Below, one piece after another: positions 49,935 to 60,635 of a stretch of 64,000 bases of DNA. Position numbers and translations under genes: made by a program. Within the stretch, counting starts at the first letter, position 1. Each line of letters begins with the position of its first letter. The notes beneath the pieces are model-generated. The model was not told the DNA's origin. It saw only the letters and a list, made by a program, of their open reading frames with translations, and searched no databases. Source of the stretch: Monoplex corrugatus (lineage: Eukaryota > Mollusca > Gastropoda > Littorinimorpha > Ranellidae); NCBI GenBank assembly GCA_030674185.1, contig CM060312.1, positions 34,829,362 through 34,893,361 on the forward strand, in the 5' to 3' direction.

Positions 49935-50034
49935 TCATGAAGTGGGTGCCAACTGTGCTGCCTTCTCAGCCAACGCCATCTCACGAGAAATGTAGACCGC
50001 AGCCATGAAAAATACAGCACTTTTCACCACACTC
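49935..50034 (-). CDS. TOM6-like small mitochondrial membrane protein, exon 2 (C-terminus)
   Basis: Second coding exon of a small gene. A strong acceptor (TTCTTTTAATAG) precedes 50034. One base, G, completes a Trp codon split by the intron, then 32 residues SVVKSAVFFMAAVYISREMA ... AQLAPTS and a TGA at 49937-49935. It encodes the single hydrophobic segment (AVFFMAAVYIS) followed by a charged tail ending in APTS. TOM6-family C-termini have the same plan: FRR/K, a short membrane helix, an Arg, and a tail ending near AP. TOM6 is a tail-type helix of the mitochondrial outer-membrane import pore. The exon stays open to a donor at 49904 in the 3' UTR. The gene structure is well supported by phase and splice sites; the TOM6 identity is a judgement by eye. 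Confidence 0.65.
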
Positions 50035-50152
50035 CTATTAAAAGAAAAAGACATCTATGTTGATGACCAATACTGTAATAAGTAATGATGCATTACAATA
50101 CAATAGTCATACAATCCTTATATTTTCATTAACCCAATCAGAATGATTGTTA

Positions 50153-50640
50153 TTGTTGTTTAAAGCCCAGCCAATTGCATGGAGCCTTATCAGGGCTAAA
50201 ACCGCTCCAAAACATAGAAAACTTCAACAGGAAAAAAGAAAAGAAAAGAAAAAAAGAAAATTATGTAGGCCTACACGTATCAATGCATTCACGCACATAA
50301 TCCAAGGACATGATTCCGGCGCTGACCACTCCATCCAATTTATTGTACAGGGGATTAAAAAAACACACCTGAATACAAATTTAAGCATACCTAAGGACAC
50401 CAAAACACATCTAAAAATGGGCCTAAATTACCTAAAATTGCTTCCGCATATCTCACCTCCCTAGAGCCAAAAATGCACTTAATTAGTTAATACATGTAGG
50501 CGTACCCAATTATCAGTCCTGAGAAAAAGTATGTAAGACATTATTAGATACATACAGGTGAATGGACCAGCAAGGCAGAAATTGATAGGAAGAAATGACA
50601 GAAAGCAAAGGAACAAGGCAGAAATAAAGATGACCAGTAC
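50153..50640 (+). repeat. R1 dispersed repeat copy in the TOM6-like intron
   Basis: TTTAAAGCCCAGCCAATTGC, CCTAAGGACACCAAAACAC, CCTAAATTACCTAAAATTGC and GACAGAAAGCAAAGGAACA follow the same order as at 23335. It ends before the last ~90 bp of that copy. Confidence 0.72.
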
Positions 50641-51344
50641 TGCAGTAAGTAATGATACATTATAATTTATACTAGTATTAATATCATAGTCATATAATCC
50701 ATATATTTTTTATTAACCAAACCAGAATGTATCCACCAGACTTGAGTTGAGGAAGCATTTTTATGAACATTAAGCTTACACATTCAAATCAACAAAGCAT
50801 ACACACAAATCTATCACAATCGAAGCTACAGATCATGAATAAAATGTTCAAAATAAAACATTTGTGATCTGTTCTTATGACAGGGTCAAAAAGTTGCACA
50901 ATTCACTTTCCACCATGCTCCCAAAACATTACTTAAGGACTATGACCTTGGTTTTCAGCTTTTGGCATTTTCAGTACACAGAAACACCTATTTATCTATA
51001 TACAAAATTATAATAACATATAAATATAATAATACAGTAAAATGAAAACAAAAAGTGCAATTCATTGTGAAATGCTGATTTTTTTAATGACTGTGTAGGC
51101 AGTAAAAGCACAAAAGTAAAAACAAAGTTCAAAACTCATTATCTATATTAGAATTTATTATAAACACCTAAATTTATTATAAACATATATGTCTTTACCA
51201 TTCTTAGATCCTTTCCATCAGCACTGAACCTTTCTAGTTGGTTGATCAATTCTTCATGTCTTACCAGATTAAAAGCCTTGGTATATAGGCCTAATCAACA
51301 AAACAAGTTTACTTAACTCAAGTGATCTTTCTTTAAGAGTCCTT
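50641..51344. other. Intron-like, AT-rich, no gene
   Basis: No coding or repeat signal recognised apart from one TAGGCCTA at 51285. Confidence 0.35.
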
Positions 51345-52425
51345 ATAGTATATCTGACAAGATGGTATTACGATAGAAATGATTGATGCTATAGATGAAT
51401 TCAGTATTGAAAAAGTAATCATCCTCCTGAATGAAATTTATGACATCAGAAAAAAACCATGGTTATGTCAATTTTCATTGCATTTCCAAAGAAAGCAGGG
51501 GCTACAGAATGCATACAGATGAGATCCAAAACAAGTGCGACTGCCCGCGCCCAAGCAAACAGGAACCAGAAGAACAAGAAAACCAATGTAAGCGCGTATT
51601 TCACAAAACAAGACAAAACAAGCGCAAATTTTCTGCCAACTGGCCTTTGTCAAGCACGAACGCACAGTCACAAACAGACCACAAAAACCAAACAACGGAT
51701 AATAAAAACAGGACTAAAAACTTCCCTGCCGCCTCGTCCAGTGATGAGTCTAGATGAGTCTAGTCCATCATATAATCAGCCTTATGAATCATGTAACAAA
51801 GATTCTATTAAGAATAATCATGATGAGACAAGGACTAGAATCAGACGAGAGATAGCAGAACAGTGTGGGTTTGTTGATGGGAAAGGAACTGTTATTGCCA
51901 TGTATGTCCTAAGAACTCTCATAGAAAGACCAGTTAAATGGAATAAGGATCTATAATTTTATGTTTTGTTGATTATACCAAGACATGAAGAATTGATTAA
52001 CCTACTGGGAAAAGCTCAAAACTGATAGAAAAGATCTAAGAATGAGAAGGAATATGTATTGGGAACAAACAGCAGCAATGAGTTCCATGGACAGCAAAGA
52101 AAACATACAAGAGTCTCGAAGGAGGCTGACACAAAAAGAACATTACAGGCCTAATGAATTAGATTTGGAATCAACATTTATACTTATAGGACTTTTTATT
52201 AGGCAAGATAAATTAAAGCACCTAGTCAAAACAAGAGCTGGAGGAAAAAGAGCACCAGGCAGACCCAGGAAGAAAATGTTGGACAGACCACAGCAGTGAA
52301 TGAAGACAGACAGGGGGGAGAAGTACTTGCTGTGACAAAGGATCTATAGATTCATACATGTACAGAGCGCCATGATCGCCAATGCCATGCGGCAGGGCAT
52401 ATATATAGGATGATGATGACTGTCT
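51345..52425 (+). mobile_element. LINE-A remnant interrupted by another repeat
   Basis: Same order as the copy at 151-1225: IEMIDAIDEF equivalents at 51375, FIAFPKKAGATE at 51470-51505, CGFVDGKGTVIAMYVLRTLI at 51865-51925, then the C-terminal block HLVKTRAGGKRAPGRPRKKM at 52215-52280, ending AATGCCATGCGGCAGGGC and an ATGATGATGAC tail near 52415. Between the N-terminal and middle parts lies about 240 bp of the GGCC-palindrome repeat (51510-51755). The YADD segment is deleted. Confidence 0.82.
51510..51755 (-). repeat. GGCC-palindrome repeat inserted in LINE-A
   Basis: The longest copy of the family also seen at 1-150 and 46403-46475. It contains AAATTTTCTGCCAACTGGCC, TTTGTCAAGCAC and CTTCCCTGCCGCC. 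The right edge carries GATGAGTCTAGATGAGTCTAG (a short direct repeat). Its position differs from that at 1-150 relative to the LINE, so it is an independent mobile or dispersed unit. Confidence 0.6.
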
Positions 52426-52429
52426 GGTC

Positions 52430-52620
52430 CTGGGACTTTTCCATGTTTCAACTTTTTCATCACTGCTCTAAGTCCAACATCAGCTTTCACTATTGGTGGC
52501 CCTTCAAAGTTGCTTCTGTGTTCCTCTTTTCTGTCATCGTCAAAACTGACTTCAATGTACTCCCTTGTACTTGTTTTGTATTATCATCCCAGCGTGTTAA
52601 CGATTAGGGACTGTCTTGAG
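52430..52620 (-). mobile_element. LINE-A N-terminal RT fragment, inverted
   Basis: The minus strand gives EYIEVSFDDDRKEEHRSNFE, GPPIVKADVGLRAVMKKLKH and GKVPGPD, the linker and RT start of LINE-A. It abuts the 3' tail of the plus-strand copy head-on. Confidence 0.72.
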
Positions 52621-52734
52621 GATGAACTGTGTCAGATAATTAAAGAAGGAGAGCGTTGTTTTGTAGTTTCCATGTCTAAGATGGGAGGGGTTTCAAGAAG
52701 TTAGAGATGAAGGTGAGTCTGGAGGTGGCTGGGG

Positions 52735-53225
52735 GTCTTTAGAGATATGGTCCAACTGCCGATGCGTGAGAAAGATTAGCTGCCAGTACTAGAGGTGCCC
52801 ATCCATGGGAGCTGTCTTGATTAGTTAGCTGAAGCACCTGAAGTAGTGAAGAGGGTTTGCTTGCCCTGTGAAGAGTTCTTAAAGGCTGAAAGTGGTTGCT
52901 TAAGGTCAGGCAATCGAAAAACAATGCTGGAAGGAGATGAAATCCTTCATACAGGGACCCCTAACTGGAGTGAACTTGGTTGTCCATGTGTTAGTCCTTA
53001 TCCTTGACATCATATGAGCGATATGTGGAGGTTGGTTGGCGAAGAGAGTAGCTTTGGTTTCGCCTTGACAGTCTTGAATTGCCCAGTTATGTAGAGTTCC
53101 ATTAGTTTTGTATTCAGTCTCCCAGAGAATCCATGTTGCTTTCTTGATCTTCTGGTTAATGTCAGTGATGGAGAGAGGAAGTAGAAGGTCGGGGTCACCA
53201 ATCTTCTTGGCTCCCCCATCCATCT
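52735..53225 (-). mobile_element. I-type LINE fragment downstream of RNase H
   Basis: The minus-strand frame starting at 53223 reads LLPLSITDINQKIKKATWIL, HIAHMMSRIRTNTWTTKF, then a shift into a second frame LQLTNQDSSHGWAPL. The LPLSD...I(K/R)xxxxxxWxxE(Y/W) and later MSRIRTN pattern is typical of the region after RNase H in I-like LINEs. Weak but consistent. It lies in the first intron of the TOM6-like gene, same strand. Confidence 0.5.
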
Positions 53226-53607
53226 AATATTTCATTTGTGTTTCGTCTTTTCCCATGCACCGTAACAATCAAGCCATCTTTTGACTTCAAGCAACCAGTT
53301 GATGTGCATGTCTATGAATCAGCAATACGAATATGTCACATTATGTGTACATGTACGTGTACACAAAGTATCAGTAGTGTCTGAAAAAACCGTCACACGA
53401 GAACAAACACTAGCCATGGTCAGACTCGAGTCTCCTTCAGCCTTCAGTCAATGTTAAACGTATAGGCCTACATGAGACTCATGAGCACAGTCATCATTCA
53501 TTCAATGTCATTGATTGATTGAACTAAACCAGCACGGGCCCGGCCCGGGCAGTAAAAAAAAAAAAAAAATACAATGAACGTGAAAACGAAATTAAAATCA
53601 AACAAAC

Positions 53608-53669
53608 CATCTGAATGGATCGTTATACAGGCTCTTGATGAATTGGACTGGCATTTTTGAAACTCCCAT
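53608..53669 (-). CDS. TOM6-like small mitochondrial membrane protein, exon 1 (N-terminus)
   Basis: The ATG at 53669 sits in an ideal Kozak context (ACACCATGG) and opens 20 codons, MGVSKMPVQFIKSLYNDPFR, plus two bases (TG) of a split Trp codon before the donor GTTTGT at 53607. This phase-2 end matches the acceptor at 50035 exactly, giving a 53-residue protein across both exons. Without splicing the frame would stop after three more codons. The upstream leader is short, lacks a TATA box and has two ETS-like sites, as is usual for nuclear genes of mitochondrial proteins. The donor is weak at positions +3/+4. The 3.6-kb intron holds R1, LINE-A and an I-type LINE. Confidence 0.65.
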
Positions 53670-53699
53670 GGTGTGTCTGTACAGACGAGTAAGGTCGTT

Positions 53700-53810
53700 C
53701 GGCTTGGCAAAATTTTCAACGGACACTCGTGTGTGTTGTTGAGAGAATACCGGAAACAGGAGAGTAAAGTCCCTTTATGTAAATGTTCAGCGGAAGCGGT
53801 TGAAGAGTTC
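53700..53810 (-). promoter_or_regulatory. TATA-less promoter with ETS-like sites
   Basis: Just upstream of the ATG at 53669, the minus strand has TTTCCGGT (near 53750) and CTTCCGCT (near 53795), both containing the GGAA/TTCC ETS core. No TATA box. Such sites are common in housekeeping promoters. Site function is inferred. Confidence 0.35.
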
Positions 53811-54330
53811 AGAGTTCAATTTTTCAAGTATGAAACTGGTACCGAAATATGTCATGCACTTGGGCTTTATAAAACAACAATAACAAACCAAACACAATGA
53901 ATAATATAAATTGGGAATAATATGAAGCATACGAGTAAACAAATCAATAACACAAAAACTTTCCAAACCTTGACTACGAGTATAAGAAAAGAAAAAGAAA
54001 AATGATGGGACTTGAAATAGCCAAACGGCTAATGTGTTATGTCCCTATTACTAAACTAAACTAAACTAAACTGTGTATCATTAGAATTGCCGCTTTATGT
54101 TAGCCAACAAAAACAGCACAGACACACTCTGGTAGGCTACATACACAAAAGAAACAAACAGATGAATAACTACGTGATTAAAAATGTAAGTTATTATGTT
54201 CTGGTAAATCTTGGTACATGTCACACACATATTGCATCTTCAGTTTCTTTCTTTCTTTCTTTGTTCGTTTGCACATGCGCCCGAGTGTGTGAGTGAGTGA
54301 GTGAGTGTGTGTGTGTGTGTGTGGTGGTGG
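53811..54330. other. No gene recognised; short repeats
   Basis: AAACT repeats at 54052-54071, TTTC at 54246-54262, GTGA/GT at 54284-54322. Confidence 0.4.
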
Positions 54331-56141
54331 TCTTTGATTTAATGTCTATTCACTAAAGTGATTTTAGACAACAAAAAAACAAAAAACAAAACAAAAACAA
54401 ACAAACAAACAAACAAACAAAAAAGGGGGGGGGTGATAAGAGGAGTGAAGAGAATATTTGAAAATTGTCAATTTTGAACTTGAGAAAAGATGATCCAGAA
54501 AACAACTGTTTTGAAGAGGGGAAGGTAAAACTAACAAATAATGTTACCATAATTAACGATTTAAACAAACTAACAAACAAAATTGATAAATATCTGGAAG
54601 AAACGAAGAAAAAAATAAAACTAATAATTGACTAACCATAACAGTGAACAAGTGAAATAACATTTTAAAGGTAATTCGCTATAGGACTTTTTGACAGGCT
54701 AACAAAAAATTCATACAGTAATGATGATGAGGCAAATATATCAGAAACTGTACACATAGATAGTGTTGGAATATGTCGTTTTACCTTAACGCAAGAAAGA
54801 ATATGACTATGTGTTATCTTCTTTCCACACAGACATACTATGTTCTTGGTGTATTTTGTTTTGAATGCATCAAGTTTCCATCTATACATAAGGGATTGTA
54901 TAATTCTGCTGGCATGAAGCTGCTTAAGTATTTTGCTAATTTCAAAGTTCATGTGACATTTATCATACTTTTTCTGTTTTAATTGGAACTGCTTCCAGAC
55001 GTAGTTGTCTACTAAAGTGTAATTCTCGTGCAACGAGAGAGAAAGCTGGATATTGTTTGAATCTGGTGAGTTATTAGCTCCCCGTTTGGCAGCCCTGTCA
55101 ACTTTATCATTATAACGAAAAGAACTATGAGAAGGTATCCAGCAGAAAGTAATATCAGTGCCTCTTAAAGATAAATTATGAATCAAGTGACTAATTTCCA
55201 GAATCATTTCTGATCTTGTTTGTAATTTTGATAATTCAAGAGCCTGAAGTACTGATTTTGAATCCACGCAAAAAAGTGTTTGAAAAATTGTCCTAGGAAA
55301 ACTTATCATAAAGTTTAAAGCCATTAATATTGCAAAAAGTTCAGCTGTAAAGATAGATTTATCAAGTCCTATGTAGAAAGATTTTTCAATTTTGAGAGCA
55401 GGTATTAAAAACGCTGAGCCTGCTTTTCTTTCAATTACTGATCCATCAGTGTAAATTTTCAAATGATCGGAATATAAGTCGTCTATATGACATTTAACCT
55501 GACTTGCCAGTAAGTTTACATTGTCTCCTTTTTTTAAGTTAGTGTGATGTACGTCAAATTGTGCTCTTTGGAGTTCCCAACTGGGTACTGGCGAAAAGGA
55601 AGGTCTTATAGATACAGGATCTACGTGAAGATCAATTCCTGAACCTTTCATGACGTCAGATGTGTATGTTGCAAGAGTGACCTGTGAAGATATTGATTTA
55701 GCTCTTTTTGGAAAGTCGATATCTGATCTCAGTTTAATTTCTGTTTCAGAGATGTTTTCTACAGTGGTGTGTCTTAACAAAAATTTAGTAGAAGCGACTT
55801 TCCTTTGCTCATCAAGTGGCAACAGTTTGATTTCAGTATATGTGCGAAGACAGGAAGCATGCATTGGAAGACCCAGTGCAAGTTTGAAACCTTTACAATC
55901 TATGCTCTGCAGTTTTTTCATTAAGTGTTTCGGTGCACTGAAGAAGATTTCTTGGGCATAGGTTAATTTAGATCTAACAAGCGATTTACAAAGATGAACA
56001 AGTGTTGATGAATCTTGACCCCATGCCTGTTTGCGAACTATTTTTAAGAAATTTAAACTTTTTTGAGCTTTGGTTAATAAGTATTCAATATGCTGATTCC
56101 AAGATAATTTTGCCGTAAGAAAAACTCCTAAGAATTTAATT
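54331..56141 (-). mobile_element. I-type LINE with RNase H, 5'-truncated
   Basis: 3' half of a non-LTR element with an RNase H domain, on the minus strand. It is truncated at about 56141, where a GT array begins. The 3' UTR runs to 54331 and ends in a self-complementary TCACTAAAGTGA block followed by a CA array. Short copies of this tail occur at 29037-29091 and 56236-56284. RNase H plus APE-less LINE tail indicates the I/Nimb/ingi group; the exact clade needs RT sequence that is missing here. Confidence 0.85.
54665..56140 (-). pseudogene. RNase H-bearing LINE ORF2 fragment, open 492 codons
   Basis: The longest uninterrupted coding stretch in the window. It is open from the truncation at 56140 to a stop at 54665, with an internal Met at 55921. 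Order: RT thumb (IKFLGVFLTAKLSWNQHIEY, KSLVRSKLTYAQEIFFSAP), linker, then RNase H with IYTDGSVI (first Asp), FTAELFAILMALNF (Glu), LFCVDSKSVLQAL (second Asp) and CWIPSHSSFRYNDKVDRAAK (terminal Asp). All four catalytic residues are in place. A Cys/His-rich end (VCLCGKKITHSHILSC) follows. No stop or shift in about 1.5 kb suggests a young insertion. RNase H removes RNA from the hybrid after reverse transcription. Confidence 0.88.
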
Positions 56142-56142
56142 G

Positions 56143-56157
56143 TGTGTGTGTGTGTGT

Positions 56158-56236
<79 letters not shown>

Positions 56237-56283
56237 CGTTCGTTCTTTAATTTAACGTCTGTTCACTATGAGTGATATTAGAC

Positions 56284-56365
<82 letters not shown>
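56143..56365. repeat. (GT)n arrays flanking a LINE tail
   Basis: GT arrays 56143-56234 and 56286-56362. Between them, 56236-56284 is a minimal copy of the I-type LINE 3' tail, in the same orientation as the adjacent LINE. Confidence 0.93.
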
Positions 56366-56367
<2 letters not shown>

Positions 56368-57619
56368 TTATCATCAAACTTTGATCAGGAAAGATGCTCA
56401 AGCAGTACACTTTGCTGGAGCCCCCCACCCCCACAAAAAAAGAAGAATGAAATGAAAAAAAAAGAAGAAGAAAAAAAAAAAAAGATACAATTGCAATCTT
56501 TATCAAGTAAACAAACTTTTTTTTTAATTGATAATAATTATGTTCGAAAGTACTGAATACCACGTATGCAGATATGCTGAAGTCACATGAAACTACCCGA
56601 AAGGTTTACATTGTGAATGTAAGCCATTTGACATGAGTAATGTTTTGCATGGCTGAATCAATTCGTACAATCGGTATTTACGAAAGTCAAATTCAAATAA
56701 CAACAGTTCTGAACTGGAAAACAAAAATCATATTTTTCTCTGTCCTCCCCAGCTCCCCAACAGTGGTACCTTCAGTGGTGCATGGTCTGAGTGCAATTTA
56801 CAGTAGGCCTTATATGGAAAGATAAGAGACGTGTGTACAAAACTGTCATACAAACGCAATACGGTGGAACAAGTGAACTTGGCCACCAAAGTGGTGGAGG
56901 ATAATTTTCTATTATGAGAAACAAACAAGTGGACCTACAGAATCACATAAAAAATGTTACAAAGTAAAAAAAAAAAAAAAAAGAAAATTAAAAAACACAC
57001 ATACTCTTTCTGCGAGTTAAAAAAAATATCACATTTTCCTTTTAGGGGTTGGAAATGGGGGTGGGGGTGGGGGGGGGGGGGCAGATCTAGAAAAGACTTG
57101 ACCAAAATACTTTTAAGTATCATTGAAATCATTTGCAAATTGAAAAGAAGTAATTTACAGAATCCATGTAGCCAAAATATTATATTCAATACACCCAACT
57201 CCAAAATTAAAAGGCGACACATAGGCCCTACAATACGATAGCCTGCATGGATGAAGTTGTCCAAATCAAAACAAACATGAGGTCAAAAAACACATAGGTT
57301 GCGTTGTGCCAAAATTATGAAAATTTCTGAAAATGGTATTTCATAAAACCCTCAAAGCAGTCACTTTGCAAAGATAATCAAAAATATGTGTTCCCATTTT
57401 TAATTCTGATCCTTTCGTGTTTTAAAAAAAAATCCATTGTCGAACACAAAGGCTAAACAAATGGTCGATATATTGAAGTTCTAAGCTAGCACCTCTTGAG
57501 ACCACTAATGTAGCCACTAGCTTTGCAAGCACGAGGGGAACAGAAGGGGTTAAAAACTCGCTCGATTGGCTCGTTTTGTCTAGCTTTGTCTGACGCTTAC
57601 CCCCCAAGGTCAGGGGTAG
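56366..57619. other. No gene recognised; A-rich and G-rich tracts
   Basis: Poly-A/AAG tracts at 56435-56485, poly-A at 56966-56982 and a G tract at 57055-57081 (quadruplex-prone). No coding signal. Confidence 0.35.
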
Positions 57620-57725
57620 GGGTGGGCTGAGATGATAAGGATCAACTTTTCTCAGGGCCAGCACAGCATTATGAGGGCAGTAGCCATCGCCTCTCTCACT
57701 GCTTTACCTTCCCTATCACTTAGAG
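57620..57725 (-). mobile_element. S2 SINE body fragment
   Basis: The minus sense contains AAGGTAAAGCAGTGAGAGAG, GGCTACTGCCCTCATAATGC and AGAAAAGTTGATCC, matching other S2 copies. Confidence 0.62.
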
Positions 57726-59249
57726 GTTATAGCTGGATGGACGAGGCTGCTTGCACCAAGTTATCTTGGTCAGGGTGGAACACGTTCCATCTGATTGGAA
57801 GGATTGAACTCTACCTCTCTGTTGTCAGAGAACTTTAAATCAAACTTAACTCTCGTGCGTGTTCCTCAAATAGGAAAAGAGATGCACCTTATCTTCCTGA
57901 TAGTCTACTTCCCACAAACTAAAGATAGTGGTGTTGGTGGTTTCCTCCACACATCCATATCAGCTCCCTCTCAATATCAGCACCCTGTTTGTAAACTCTG
58001 CATATACGTCACATGTCACTCAAATACAAATGAAGGGAAAAAATACAGCCTAACAAGTCTCGGAACAAGTCAGTGATGTCTCTTTTAACTCATTCTTCCT
58101 GTGTGCGTAAGAGCGTAGAAGGTGTATGCATTAAAAAGAAAGGTAGGGAGAGCACAAAGTTACCAGTATCTCTTAGTAGTACGAAATTTTTCTTACCAAT
58201 GCTGTGAAGAGCAAGTTTGGTTGTGGTGCCTTTTGTAATGAATTCAAGTGTGTGTACGCATGCATGAAAATGGTGGATTCATAACTATCCGAGTGATAAT
58301 GGTTACCAGTAACTTACTGAAACTAATCCTGTCATAAAAACTGCAACTTTCACATTCACAACGTGAAAATCTATTCCACTTATTACAAGAAAAGGAACTG
58401 TACACATTTGTGTGTGTGAGAGAGTTGTGTATGTGTGTGGTGATGGTGGGGGATATAGACTTACCAAAATGGTAGGCCTATAGCATGTATCATTTCAATT
58501 TTTTTCAACCTTTTGCACTGTAATCTGCAGATCTAGCAGCAGTTCCAAATCTCTCTTATCCTTTATGATCCTCTGAGTGAGGGGGTTGAAACTGAAATAC
58601 ATTACTCTGAGTAAGGAAGTTGAAGCCGAAATAGGCCTACATGAAACAACAATGACCATAGTTTTTGCCTAGGTTACTAAGAATGGAGTGGCACATGTAT
58701 AGAAATACAGCACATGTGTGTATGCCCACTTTCTGATGGTTTGGCTACAGGCATGGTAGGCCTACTGTTTTTCTGAGTCAAGAATAGAAAATTAGTGTAG
58801 GCTTACTTGCACTTGTGAGTCACAATAAAGTAGGCCTATGTGTAATTAATAAAATTTATATCTCAACAGATAAAAAATGTAAATATGGTAATCATTTCCC
58901 AAATCCGAATTTTCCAGAGTTTGTAGGCCTATTTCACCCAAGCATTTTAGTAACTTTTTGCAGCGCAATTTTTTTTACTTGACTGTGGTTAGAACTGGTC
59001 AGTATTTTCTATTTATAACAATAAGAAATCCTCGGAAGTGAATTTTCTTATTTGATTTTATGTTAGTTATTTACTATTTCACCATTGGCATGTACGGTAG
59101 CAATGATGGTTCTCCACTTCTGTTCTAGGCCAGCTTCTCTACAATAGTCTATCCCCCCCCCCCCACCTCTACCCCAAAGTGTATTTCAGGACCTTGAGGT
59201 TTCCTATTGTTCATTGCTAAGTGTTCTTAGGGTTTACCTTTCTTACATC
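57726..59249. other. No gene recognised; rich in TAGGCCTA palindromes
   Basis: At least five TAGGCCTA occurrences between 58463 and 58923. Poly-C at 59152-59164. No coding sequence recognised. Confidence 0.4.
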
Positions 59250-59530
59250 TTCATCTATGTCCAGTCAAAGGCAGTCTGGGTGATACCTAGATGTTTTCGG
59301 ATGATGTGCCGAAGCCACCTCCACCCATCTTTCCATTATGATATCCCCAATACTCTCTTGACTGCACTGGGCAGTTGTTGGTTTTAAGATGGTATTGGGC
59401 CACAGTATTCGTCTGATTCTTTGTAGTATTTTGTGTGGAAGAACCACAGCTTGGTAAGGTTGCTTTCTACCATCCTTCAGCATTCTGAGCTGTCAAGTTG
59501 GTAAGTCTCAGCTTGGCGTTGATGCTGTAC
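59250..59530 (-). mobile_element. LINE C-terminal remnant
   Basis: The minus strand gives KILQRIRRILWPNTI and, in a shifted frame, KDGWRWLRHIIRKHLGITQT followed by AFDWT and a stop. The RR(K/R)WxWxGHxxRK...TRxALDWT pattern is a familiar LINE C-terminus. Frames are broken. Confidence 0.6.
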
Positions 59531-59699
59531 TGTGGGAACTTCTGCAGGTTGCTCCAACATTCTGAGATTGTTTCCAGTTTAACTGAGATGGCTCCTGAAG
59601 TGATTACCTGCTCCTCTGTTGTGTTCTGTTCACATGAAGCCTGTCATGTGTGGTAGCACTGGATTCTTCTGTTGCTATTTCCATCACAAGTCTATTTTC

Positions 59700-59820
59700 C
59701 CGGAACAGGGTTTAAGCCCTGTGCCCAACTACAACCCATTGGACATCACACTTTTGTCAGGCTTCTACCCTTAAGCTGAAGCTACTGCTGGCATAGCCCC
59801 CGGGATCCTTGAGGTACGCA
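59700..59820. repeat. Dispersed repeat, copy 2 of 2
   Basis: Partner of 44490-44640 (see there), about 70% similar by eye. Confidence 0.4.
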
Positions 59821-60027
59821 TGCTGACTTACCGCAACAAAGTTGCAATCCTTTAGGTTTTCATTGCTTCTGATCATGAATAAATCTTGCTCATTCTAACT
59901 TGTATTCATTTATGACTTGCCATGTTAAACTGTACCCCTGAAACAGATCGGTCCAAAAAAGGCTTCAGGCCTAAAACTTTTGGGACATAATTTTTCATTT
60001 TCAAAAAGAGAAGGAAAAATGGCATAC

Positions 60028-60028
60028 T

Positions 60029-60075
<47 letters not shown>

Positions 60076-60152
60076 GTTGTGTTGTGTTGTGTTGTGTTGT
60101 GTTGTGTTGTGTTGTGTTGTGTTGTGTTGTGTTGTGTTGTGTTGTGTTGTGT

Positions 60153-60200
<48 letters not shown>
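60028..60200. repeat. (GT)n - (GTGTT)n - (GT)n compound array
   Basis: About 17 units of a perfect pentanucleotide (GTTGT phase) at 60072-60157, flanked by GT arrays on both sides. Confidence 0.96.
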
Positions 60201-60635
60201 ATTTAGGTCAGATTTAGTTCTTCCAAACAGTAAAGTCTTTCTAAAAACTGGCTTACAGATTTTGCCACAGAAGTACAACAGAACACAAAGATTTTAAAAC
60301 ACTACCATTTCCACTCGTCTTTCTCTCTCTCTCTATCACACACACACACACACAACACACACACACTACACATCTCATACACCAATAGCACAGAAACCAA
60401 GTTCAGACCATGGTACAAATGAAATTTACTTTGCACTTTTCACACTCATGATGACACATCTGAACACAAAACTTGCTGCAAGAATCACACCAACAACAAA
60501 AATAAAGACAATAAAAGAGTTAATCATTTAACAACATCAAATGGCAATGAGATGAACTTCATGAACTTGAAGCTGAGAAGAACAACTGTGATGACGGATG
60601 GCAGATGAAGGTAAAGAAATCAAAACGTCAATCAC
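60201..60635 (-). other. Likely SNRPF 3' UTR and simple repeats
   Basis: Sequence just downstream of the SNRPF stop (60635-60420) is noncoding. Its 3' end is not marked by a canonical signal, only AGTAAA near 60430. CA microsatellite at 60338-60368. Confidence 0.35.

Noticed and set aside
52739..53225. Possible host gene exon downstream of the TOM6-like first exon
   Set aside because: The sequence pattern fits the tail of an I-type LINE better, frames are broken, and the TOM6-like splice phase is satisfied without it.
54052..54071. Telomere-like AAACT repeats
   Set aside because: Only four pentanucleotide units; the animal telomere repeat is TTAGGG.
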